Shown here: positions 1 to 9,141 of the stretch, piece by piece | Layout of the letters: every line of letters begins with the position of its first letter | Position numbering within the stretch: the stretch's first letter is position 1 | DNA from: Massospora cicadina | Lineage: Eukaryota; Entomophthoromycota; Entomophthoromycetes; Entomophthorales; Entomophthoraceae | NCBI GenBank assembly: GCA_022478985.1 | Contig: JAKSZP010005577.1 | Location: forward strand, 40,973 to 104,972 | DNA length: 64,000 nucleotides | Direction of reading: 5' to 3' | Notes under the pieces: model-generated | The model's input: the letters and a program-made list of their open reading frames with translations, nothing else | Told to the model about the DNA's origin: nothing | Database searches by the model: none | Program-made: the position numbers and the translations under genes

Positions 1-6
1 TGCTTC

Positions 7-32
7 AAGTGGGCAGATGTATCTGCCCACTT
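7..32. repeat. Perfect 12-bp inverted repeat with 2-bp spacer
   Basis: AAGTGGGCAGAT is followed by GT and then ATCTGCCCACTT, so the two arms match perfectly. It lies at the window edge, upstream of the decayed LINE. It could be a hairpin or the end of an element continuing outside the window. No partner copy was seen. Confidence 0.6.
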
Positions 33-59
33 AAACACATTGATAAAGAGAAAAACAAC

Positions 60-1560
60 GCTAAGTTCATGACCAATTTAAGGAATAAAATACTACACCA
101 GGAAAAACATGCTCAGAGTATCTTTTTGCTAATATCACTTTAATAAAACATCAGTGGCAAGTAAATAGGTTCAGAGAACGAATATTTAATTGCAGACACA
201 CTGGAAGAGGTAACATTCAGGGTACACTGGTATTACACTGAACTTTACAAAATAGTCCAATTGAAACATAAGAATTCTCAAAGTTCCTCAAAAGCGCACA
301 CATTTGCATCACAAACAACAATAATAATTTAATATAATTTAATTTAATTTAACAAAATGGGACACACTTTGGGAAGCTGACGCAGTGAATAACACAGGAA
401 ATGCCCAGGACTTGTTGGGATTTCCTATGAATTTTACAAAAATATGTTTACAATATTGCACATGTACTTTTAGTCTCTATAAAAACAAATCTAATGGGTT
501 ATGCCTTATTCCTGGAGGTCAATTTGCTTTTGTGGTAACTATAATTGTAAGGGTGAAAGTTAAATTAAGCCAATTGGCACCTTATATTTATTATAAATAC
601 TTATACCAAACTTTTTATCAAGGTAATGGCTAAACGCCTAAGGGGCGATTGAATCTGAAGTGATCTCACCATTACAATAAGGATTCATTAAAAAAGATTG
701 ATATGGTACAACATATTCACAGTAGATAATGTTTGCCAATCATAAGCTACTGGAGCATTTGTTTTCTTTAAACAGCAAAAGGCTTATGACCAAGTTTTTG
801 AGAATACCTCAGGGCATGCCTTCAGAAGTTCAAACTACCCATCAGATTTATAAATTAGGCCATAGTATTAATATTGTTAGCCATAATGGCGGTCTATGGA
901 TAAATTACTCACTTAAATTGTATAATCACAAAGAAATCTCAAACAAAACGACCATTAAGCCCTCCCCAGTAAAAACTTGGTCATGAGCCACTCCTCCACA
1001 TAATTAATGCTCAATTTTTTGGTATTTGTGTGCATGTTTAACCACAAGTTAAGATGATGGGATTTACAGACAATTGTGTGGTTGGAATATCCAACAACAA
1101 AGATAATGAAATATTTAAAACAAATATCAGCGAGTATTCAACGGTGAAAATTGCAGCGCTTAACACAAATAAACTGAGATCAATCTTTTGGTAATCATTA
1201 ATCACGCCTTATAAGGCGCTGGAGAGCCCAAGTTTGCATTAGTTTGCACTGCACAGTTCCAATGGAACACCTAATGCAAAAAGCAACAATAAGTATGACA
1301 ACCCCCAAAGCCTATTATCTGACAATAAAACAACCATATTAGCAAGGCCATGTTGGTGCAATGAAAGTTATGATGGCTAAAATGCTTTTACAAATATGGT
1401 AGTTCTAAAGGAATCAGACTGGGAAATTTTACTAAAAGAAACTGGTAAAATGAGAACAGAATAGGCCAGTTCCTTCACTTGTGAGGGTATTGGCCTTATA
1501 AGGGAATATGATTTAGAGAGTACCGTGCAGTTCTGCTTGCTATATTCTCTTCTTAGTTAA
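60..1560 (+). mobile_element. Ancient AT-rich LINE copy (RT region), LINE-A related
   Basis: Read on + it aligns by eye with LINE-A1 ORF2, but it is riddled with stops and indels. About 195-330 matches LINE-A1 at 10,325-10,440. About 380-440 matches the GPDGIPYEFYK block: it retains the bases for ATGCCCAGG, then CCTATGAATTTTACAAAAAT. At 760-800 it matches the block AACAAAAGGCTTATGA. At 1,050-1,190 it matches the catalytic FADD region, where the reading is now F-T-D-N. Most differences from LINE-A1 in these blocks look like transitions that lower GC. The 3' boundary near 1,560 is not resolved, and the 5' end may lie outside the window. It is a dead fossil; the short ORFs inside are chance survivors. 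Confidence 0.75.
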
Positions 1561-1600
1561 AATTATTTGCAGTTTGTGCTTTGGAGAAAAAGTCATTGGT

Positions 1601-2450
1601 TGAATTTATCTTAATTTTGGTGAAGCTTCAACTCTAGATTAAAATAAAAGTTACTTTAATTGATGTCAACTTTACTATTATTAAAACAAATTTGGTTTAT
1701 AGTTTATAGAAAAATATTTTATTGGTGGTAATTCCTGATATTATTATCGTTTATCTACTGATGTTTTATCAGGCCTAACGCCCAAAAAATAATATTCTTA
1801 TACTTCAAGCACTAAGCATATTCCCATAATAAGGCCAAGTTTATGCCCTAACGAGCTCTAGATAAATCGCCCTAATTAGTACTCCAATGGCGAATGAGAT
1901 AGGGAAGAATGCCCATGACAAGTTAACATCATCTTGGTATTAGGCCTGAGGATGTATTCAAGTTTAGCTACTCTATTCACCCCATTAACCACCTTACACC
2001 ACATATTATGCCTTATTACCTATTTTCTTCCTGATAAAAGATAATGGAAACCACTTAACTGTGTTACTATTATTTGATACCAGACCTACCTCTAACAAGA
2101 ATCCTGATTTACTCCAACTCTGAATCTGAATGTGCCATATTATCTTGACTTCCTGAATCTCCTCCCACCCTAACATGTGGTATTCGCCTATCACTCATCA
2201 CATTCCTGATTTTCCCTTGGTACTTTAAATTTTATTCATTTTTTTAATAAAGTATTTTTTACAAACCTATAAATATTTTAGTTTAAAGTCCAATTATCTA
2301 ATATGTAAATATCTCCAGCCTATTGAAAAATGCTAGGAACTGTGAGACTCTAGAGATGGTTAAGTTACAACCTCCATTGTCCAATCTAGGCACCTCCAAG
2401 TAGCCAATCAATTACCCTCAGCCTGTTGCCAAGAGAGCGCAAAGCTAAGA
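1601..2450 (+). repeat. 5' LTR of LTR-E
   Basis: It aligns along its whole length with 5,615-6,477. Shared blocks include GATGTTTTATCAGGCCTAA, CTTCAAGCACTAAGCA, GATAAATCGCC and the ending CCAAGAGAGC. The two copies differ by many substitutions and small indels, which marks an old insertion. It begins TG; the terminal CA is not preserved. Confidence 0.75.
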
Positions 2451-2452
2451 TT

Positions 2453-2470
2453 TGGTGCTCAAAACAGGGG
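2453..2470 (+). other. Primer-binding site of LTR-E
   Basis: TGGTGCTCAAAACAGGGG lies directly inside the 5' LTR. It matches the primer-binding sites of Ty3-A and Ty3-B (TGGTGCTCACTACAGGGG) at 16 of 18 positions. TGG is the complement of the CCA end of a tRNA. Confidence 0.7.
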
Positions 2471-3098
2471 TACTCCAAGTTGACACCATGAAAATGTCAA
2501 TTCACCCTTGGGACAACATATTAAATCAAAGCATAATGAAGCAGGATAAGAAAGACTCTCAACCCTGCAAACTGAGCTGGGTTTACTGCTGGGTGTTTGA
2601 CTGAGCTCAAACCTACCTGGATGTCACAAGTGCTATAAAAAGGTTGACCTACAGACTAAATGAAATGATGAGGACAGCAATGCAAAAAGTGATATGTGAT
2701 TTTGAATGTGTTTTCAATGTGTTATATTTTAAAAGCAGCTTGCTTCAATCAAGGATTATGTTAAATGTGCCAATGATCAAATTACAGATATTGGCTATGA
2801 ACTCAAACCTGATGAAGCGGCAGAGGAAGAATTAGATATGTAAATGATTCTACAAATAATGATACTTTATTCCATTGCTGAAGCACCTCCTGAGAGAGCG
2901 CCACCAAATTAACCCACCTATATAAGAAAAAACCAGAGATAAGTTATAAAACTTGGGCTTATCTTAGCTAAGCCAAAAAGTTCTCGCCGCCCTCTCCATT
3001 TTTCTCAATGAAGATCTATGAGAAGAGACTAAACTTGCTACAGCTGATAAAAGGATGATATTAATGCCAAAGTCTAAAAAAATTTTGAGTTTAACTTT

Positions 3099-3467
3099 GT
3101 GGCTGAGTCAGAACCTCTTGACAAGCTAAATGGAGCAGATGAACCAAATGATTACTTCACCACTTTATTTCCTTATGCTGAGGCCCACAGCTACTTAAAC
3201 GGCCCAAAGGAATCAGGAGCTTTGGTGCCAAAATTGTTCTCCTATGATGAGGTTATTAAAAACCCTCCAAATTCACTCATACCAGCCAATACAGGTACCT
3301 CTGTGACTGAAGCAAACACCCTGAGGAATGAGAAAGCAGAAGAATTAGATTCTTTAAAGGAGCCTGAGGATAAGAGTAAGGGCTACCCAAAAGCTGCGCA
3401 AAAAACTCAAAACCTGATATTAAAGAAGTTGAGTTTAATTCTGCGCCATGCCAAAGTCTCTCCCTGA
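3099..3467 (+). CDS. Hypothetical acidic ORF inside LTR-E
   Basis: A 122-codon open frame begins with ATG and encodes an acidic N-terminal half followed by a lysine-rich tail. It lies where a gag gene would be expected, 630 bases after the primer-binding site. I see no zinc knuckle and no known domain. It could be a gag remnant or chance. The surrounding DNA shows no other frame of this length on the + strand. Confidence 0.3.
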   Translation: MAESEPLDKLNGADEPNDYFTTLFPYAEAHSYLNGPKESGALVPKLFSYDEVIKNPPNSLIPANTGTSVTEANTLRNEKAEELDSLKEPEDKSKGYPKAAQKTQNLILKKLSLILRHAKVSP

Positions 3468-3525
3468 TAAAAAATGAGAAACTGAAAAGATGTCTCCACA
3501 CTTACCTTGCTTACCTAGTCTGAAG

Positions 3526-3865
3526 CTCCTTGCTGTTCCCACAATAGAATTAGAACATCCAAACTAAATACCTCAGCGCCCAATTTGCCCTATTTGTTGG
3601 TGCCTTGCTAATCTGATGATAGGATCAGAACAGCCAACCCAAACACCTTGTCGCCCTTTTCATTTTTTTGAACTGACACTCTTTACTGTTCCAAAGATGA
3701 AATCAGAACATCAAAGCCAAATGCCTCAACATTCTTTAATTCCTGGTGCAGACTATTCTTGCTATTTTGCCAATGAAACAGACAGCTCAAAAGCCTCAGC
3801 GCCCTCATCATTTCTCAGCGCTGAAGCTCCTCTCTGCTCTGACAACAAATTTTAAGCCTTCAAAA
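3526..3865 (+). repeat. Five degenerate tandem repeats of about 77 bp
   Basis: Units start near 3,526, 3,602, 3,679, 3,756 and 3,827. Each begins with a CTCCTTGCTG-like block, continues with a run like AGAACATCCAAACTAAAT and ends near CCTCAGCGCCC. Units differ strongly from each other. A + reading frame at 3,616-3,855 crosses three of them, so they might encode a repeated peptide. Confidence 0.6.
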
Positions 3866-4559
3866 CCTTTTTTCGCTTTTTTCATTTAATTTATATTAAT
3901 AAATTTAATTATAGTTTTATTTTATTAATATTTAGGTCTGACTGCCATTAGAAAAGCTAAACTTAGATTTGAATCAGATCAGGGACAGTTTAAAAATTTA
4001 CCACCTGAGATTTTTTATTTTAAATGAAGCTGTGCCCAAAATCTCCTGTCCTCACCATTCTGTCAAACTGCTAACCTGACGTCTCCCAGTATAAATGATA
4101 TCTACCCATTAACATCATGAATCAACATCTGTTGAATGATCTCTGCCATTAAGATGAACCACCTGACCAAAGTTTGCCTTTACCAGTTGCCCGCAAGCTC
4201 ACCCTCATGGTTCTCAAGGAGGATGTTGAGGTTTTTATCTGCATCAGATTGTTTCATCAATCCCTGGAGCCACTTTTGGTTTCAACAAAAGGTTTGGTTG
4301 AAGATATCCATACAGTTGCTTTATGCAATTTTGTTGTCCAAATTGCTTTTGCCCCTCTCTACTTTGTCATTGCTCTCATCTACCAGATTTGTACAAGTAA
4401 TGCATACACTCCTCTGTCCCTTATCTACTTCAACTCCCAAGCTTGTGATACTGACTACCTTGACAAGAACATGTAACACTTTAAGATTTGCTGTGGGATC
4501 CAACAACGGATGCCACAAATTCTTTGTTAAAGTGAGAAATTTTATTTTATAAATAAAAG

Positions 4560-5280
4560 TAATGAATGACGCTTTGTTAAGTTTTTTATGTTTTTATTTT
4601 TTAAGCAGGGCAAAACCAAGAAAAGGTCCTTTCCTTGATACTAGTATTTTTTTAAATCATCTAGTACTAAAAAAGTATTTTTTTAAACTAGTTTAAATTT
4701 TGAGACTATGGGTATTCGAGGCTAAAGCATATAAAGATGAGTCATCCAAATTAGAAAATATAGGTTTTCACCCTATCAGATCAAAGATAAATTTTGAGGC
4801 AAAACAATCCCATGTGGTAAAAATTTGATGAATTGTATCCAATCACCAGGGAGTAAAATTTTTTCACCTCAGCGGTTGTCAGACTCATGTGGTAATGATT
4901 GGTTAATTTGCACCCTATCATCATCAAATAATATCTTCTCACCTCAGAGGTGATCAAACCCGTGTGGTAACAAACACCCCAAATTTAGCCAAGAAGTCAG
5001 AGTAATCCTATTATTAGTTATTACCTTTTTAAGCTGATTTTGGTTATAAACTATATTTTTCTGATAGTAGTATTCTACTGAGAATCTGCCAAGGTCTTTT
5101 TACCGTGGGTACTCATATCGTTGATAACCACATTATTAGTTAGAGATTGGACAGGTAATGGGCCAATCATGGTAGCAGATTTGGGGGCACTCATACCTCC
5201 AACATTCTTTTTCTTAAGTTGAGAAGGAGATTGTCCAACATTTGCAATGCAAAAGTCCATTATAGAACTTCACCTACATT
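4560..5280 (-). repeat. Decayed LTR related to family A
   Basis: The 3' portion (about 5,075-5,260) encodes on minus a peptide related to the one found in the family A LTRs (15,465-15,662, 24,058-24,351, 59,364-59,546), for instance SQLKKKNVGG against SQLHRKNVLG. Upstream lie three copies of the block CATGTGGTAA, which occurs once in each family A LTR as CCATGCGGTAA. Ends are not clear. It lies inside LTR-E and is either a nested solo LTR or a shared LTR ancestor. Confidence 0.5.
4811..4990. repeat. Tandem duplication with an exact 75-bp period
   Basis: C-A/G-TGTGGTAA occurs at 4,811, 4,886 and 4,961, exactly 75 bases apart. The sequence between repeats is also alike: each unit contains a TTCACCTCAG or TCTCACCTCAG block and a following G-rich segment. 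There are two full units and part of a third. Confidence 0.75.
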
Positions 5281-5614
5281 GAAGACCTTTTATCCACACA
5301 CTCAGCTCCTCCATCTTGATGCTAAAATAAACGTTGCCATTCCTAATCTGAGTGAACTAACTAATACTTAGGATCCCCACCTCTATAATCAAGCTTTTCC
5401 ATGCAGATGTAAATTTATGAGATACTCTGTCCTACTACTGACTGCCTACCAATTATGAGACTGAACCACAACACTTTCTCGCCAGATCAATACCTAACTG
5501 ACTATCTTGGGCTATCACAAAAAGCCCAACTTTGTAGTTTGGGGACCTTTTTAATGCTGGATGTCCCTGACAAAATTATTGTCACACTCAAGTTGAGTCG
5601 TGGAGGGGACTATT

Positions 5615-6477
5615 TAAACTTTTACTTAATTTAGGTAAAGCTTCAACATTAGGGTTAAAATATTAATTACCTAAATCAATGTCAACTTTACTATTATAAC
5701 TATTGCCATTGGTTTTTAAATTATTATTAATGATTTAGTTGGGGTTAAGACCCAATATTATTGTCTTTTATCTACCAATGTTTTATCAGGCCTAATACCT
5801 AAAATCACTAATACGCTCATAACTTCAAGCACTAAGCAAGTTCCCATAATAGCTCCAATTCAATGACCTAAATTAACTCTGGATAAATCGCCCCAATTAG
5901 TGCTCCATTGTCCAATGAGATAGAGAAGAATGACCAAGCTAAATTAATATCCTCTTAATATTAAGACTGAGGATTTATTCAGTGTTTGACTCCTCTATTT
6001 ACACTATTAACCACCTACGTCACATATCATGCCTTATCATCTAATGGATTTATAATAGCAGATAATGGAAACAACTTAACAGTGCTACCACTATTTGATC
6101 TCAGTCCAGCCTCTAACAAGGAATCCTGATCTACTACAACACTTAACCAGGACTGTGACATTGCATTCTGAAATCCTGAATCTCCTTCCATCCTCACATG
6201 TGGCATTCGCCTATCACTATCACATTCTAGATTCCTCCCTTGGTACTTTAAATAGTACTAACCTTTTTCTTAAAGTACTTTTTACAATATTATATTTATT
6301 TTTTTGTTTAAATTCCAATTCTCTAGGACAAAAATACCTTTAGCTCATTTAGAATTGCTATAAATTTCTAAAATTTTAGAGGAGGTAAAGTTCCAACCTC
6401 CATTGTACAACCTAGGAACCTCCAAAGAGGCCAAACAAATACCCTCAGCTTGTTTCCAAGAGAGCATAAAGCTGAGA
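5615..6477 (+). repeat. 3' LTR of LTR-E
   Basis: It is the direct repeat partner of 1,601-2,450. A purine-rich stretch (TGGAGGGGA near 5,601) just before it could be the polypurine tract. Its first bases read TA instead of TG, consistent with decay. Confidence 0.7.
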
Positions 6478-7619
6478 GTAAGAATCACATAATGGTTGCA
6501 ATTATTGGGGTTGTGAGTGATGAGGGGCATGTCATGATTGGCTGATTTCTAATTAAGCCTAAGATTTTTTACCAAAAATTTACAGAATGAGACATGCTCC
6601 ACACGTGGTGTCCTGGAGTTTGATTGGAGTCAGCTCACTAGCATAACCTCGTTTAACTTGTGAGGCTGACTTGCTGCTCAGGGGATCTGTTCTGAAAAAA
6701 TATACACCAGACACCCATAAGAAAAGACATGACTGTCCTCATTGAACAAGTTCTCCTCTGATGCTAACTTATGTAATGATAATTTTTTATAAAACTGTTC
6801 ATGTCCACGGAAAAACTCTTGTTGACAATCTCTGACATGTTCTTTTTACGTTTCCTCTCAGGACACAACAGAACCTATCCAACCTCTCCTTGGCAGCTCG
6901 CTCCAAGGTTTCTGTGCAATTGAGTATACTGTTAAAACAGAGAGGATCTCAGAATGGCTACTATATTCTGCTCAATTGCTAATCCCAGACTGAATACTAG
7001 CAATTAGATCACTTAAACTGAAATAATTGATACAAAAAGGACAAACTAAGATTCTGTGGGAAAGTTTAATATTGTAATAAAATAAGGTATTTTTATATTA
7101 ATTCATAAGAATCATAATATAAAATAAAGAAAATTGTAGATAAATTTGGAATTGGGGTAGTGATATCAGGAATATTCATGATCTCCTGGTGAGGTAATGT
7201 CTAAATTCCCTTTTAGTTGCAGCATCCATTTTAATAATTCTTGTATCCTCTAGCTCCTTCTTGCAGTGATAATCCCTGAATCACAATGTTTAGGAGTCCT
7301 TTGTTTATTCCCCAATCCTGGGTTAGGGCAGTAGTTCTGCCTCAGGTTATTGATTTGTTACCAAAATTAGTAATATGTTTTTGTCTTCTAGTTCATTTGA
7401 TGGCATTGCTTTGATGCGCCTCATATCAGGTTTTTGTATGGCAGTCAAAATTAGATTATTAATAGATTTGGCAATGTTTGAATGAAAGCTTTGATCATTT
7501 CCATCAAGAAAATTCAATTGGGCCACCTCCTCGTCATTGGGCAATTGTAAATTATTTTTCCCCCATTGGTATAAAATGGGGGCCAAAATTCATAGGACTT
7601 TATCAGTGACTTCATCATC
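6478..7619. other. Unassigned DNA between LTR-E and LINE-A1
   Basis: No transposon end, RNA gene or long ORF is visible apart from the minus-strand frame at 7,347-7,586. The composition is AT-rich with short low-complexity runs. Confidence 0.5.
7347..7586 (-). CDS. Hypothetical ORF, possible host exon fragment
   Basis: A 79-codon minus-strand frame of even, non-repetitive composition, with residues such as APILYQWGKNN and MRRIKAMPSNELEDKN. The frame stays open a few codons upstream of its ATG. About 40 bases beyond this end the sequence is interrupted by LINE-A1. The same minus-strand context resumes at 12,923-13,000, where a frame with NKPFGWDDF is readable, and is interrupted again by Ty3-A1. 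I do not recognise a family. It may be part of an exon, an unknown transposon or chance. Confidence 0.3.
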   Translation of the reverse strand: MAPILYQWGKNNLQLPNDEEVAQLNFLDGNDQSFHSNIAKSINNLILTAIQKPDMRRIKAMPSNELEDKNILLILVTNQ

Positions 7620-7630
7620 TATATTTAATA
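7620..7630. repeat. Left target-site duplication of LINE-A1
   Basis: TATATTTAATA occurs here and at 12,912-12,922, immediately outside the two ends of LINE-A1. The AT-rich target suits APE-type endonuclease cleavage, though chance in AT-rich DNA cannot be fully excluded. Confidence 0.7.
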
Positions 7631-7722
7631 CTTTTCTTTCTCGTTGAAAACACTTTTGCAACCTATTCAATTAAAAACTAAATCTAGTTTGATAATCTCA
7701 CAGAGGAGATTAGTCTGCGCCC

Positions 7723-9135
7723 ATGTCTGGGAGCAGTTGGGCAAGCAAGGCAAGAGGAGCAGGCGGAAGGCCCGCGGCCTCCAACGTTCAAAAACGCCCC
7801 AGAGAATCCGGTGGAATAGACAAAAATCTCAAAAAACTGGTGGTCACAATTTCCCCAGAGATACTCGCGTGGCAAGCACGATGCAACCAGTACATCAACA
7901 CGCCACACTCCCAGCCACTTTAGTCGGTGGAAGTCAGAGTCTGTGTGTATCTGGACATCCAAAAAATGGCCTTATGGGAAAAATTTTGTGAAGATGTACA
8001 CAAAATTTTCCCAACCGCGGTGTACATTGCACCTCACTCCATGTCGCGCGGTTGGCTGGACCTAGGGTTCAAAAGCAAAATAGCAGCAGATGAGGCTGCA
8101 GCGGTGCACATAGTGGTCGACCTCCCCGAAGGGCAATGGGTCGTCATAACCAAATGCACCAGATGGACAAAATCAAACCAAATTTTCCTCACGTTTGACT
8201 TTTTGCCTACTACAGTAAAATGTGATATTTTGGAGCAACACCTGAAAGATGGTCTCGCCATATATGGCGAAATACAATCTTTCAAAATGCAACATTTCAT
8301 GCTGATGCCACACTCGTGCACTGGCAAAGCCATCGCAGTTCTGACCCCAACTGAGGAGATCATGAAGGACCTAACCCAGATCCCGCACTCCACCTTTATT
8401 GATATCGCAGGGCATACCACCCACCCATTCCAGGTAACCGTGGACAGCACGCCCCCCATTTGCACCCACTATGATGTATTTGGCCATAAGGTGCATGCAT
8501 GCCCCATCAAGGAGGGCGTCACATTCCAAGAGCACCCCTCGGCGGCCATGGCCAGTGGAGATGCGCACTACAAACCAACCGCAAGCACCAAGGAGGCTTT
8601 CCCATGGGGAGCACAAGGCTGCTACCTATTGGTAAAGCCCATCTCCCTGCAGGAGCGGAAAAAGGCCATGCAGGCCCATAGGGCCGCGGCCAAGGAAGTG
8701 GCTAAGGCCACCACCACCATCCCACACTCACAATGCCAGGAGGACATGGAGACCTTCATGGCAGAAGTGACTTGGGAATCTATCACCCAATCAGATTGGG
8801 AAGCCCATGCCAAGCGGGCCACTCAATCCGAGGATCTGATGGGAGATTCGATCTCACCCAATTGCTGAACCCAAGCTCTGGTCAAAACTGACTTGGGACC
8901 TATCCCAACTGAAAACTTTTTTTGACCTGCTTGATGGTGCACCAAACTTATCTGCACCGCAAAAAATTTGTCTGACGTTGGGAAACAAAAAGCAAAGGCC
9001 AAAGCCAACGCGACTCTTTCCACAAAAATTAACAAAAACCCCAATAGCGTTGCTGCTAACACCCGTGCTGCTGTGAAAGCCCGTGGGGATCTTGAAGAGG
9101 CTGGTGGGCCTGGGTGCCCACCCCCTTACACCTAA
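7723..9135 (+). pseudogene. LINE-A1 ORF1, nucleic-acid-binding protein (broken)
   Basis: The product would coat the element RNA and form the ribonucleoprotein used for target-primed reverse transcription. ATG at 7,723 is conserved in LINE-A2 (33,984). A basic N-terminus is followed by an RRM-like region, with LDLGFKSK near 8,058 and FLTFDFLPTTVK near 8,182. A zinc knuckle is at 8,461-8,502, then a lysine-rich tail. An in-frame TAG at 7,921 interrupts the frame; LINE-A2 has a leucine codon there. The knuckle has lost its second cysteine (TAT at 8,470, where LINE-A2 has TGT). The frame stops at 8,868 and is shifted in the last 270 bases. The ancestral stop is judged to be TAA at 9,133, because LINE-A2 has the same TAAGGTGCGATG junction to ORF2. 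Confidence 0.85.
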
Positions 9136-9141
9136 GGTGCG

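Larger units (their letters stand above)
1601..6477 (+). mobile_element. Degenerate LTR retrotransposon, family E (LTR-E)
   Basis: Two direct repeats of about 850-860 bp (1,601-2,450 and 5,615-6,477) bracket 3.2 kb. A primer-binding-site-like sequence starts three bases after the left repeat, which sets the orientation as +. No RT, protease or integrase motif survives in the interior. It holds a short acidic ORF, a run of degenerate 77-bp repeats and a decayed LTR that resembles family A. It is either a very old autonomous element or a large non-autonomous LTR element. No target-site duplication could be recognised, so the outer edges are good to roughly 10 bp. Confidence 0.7.
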
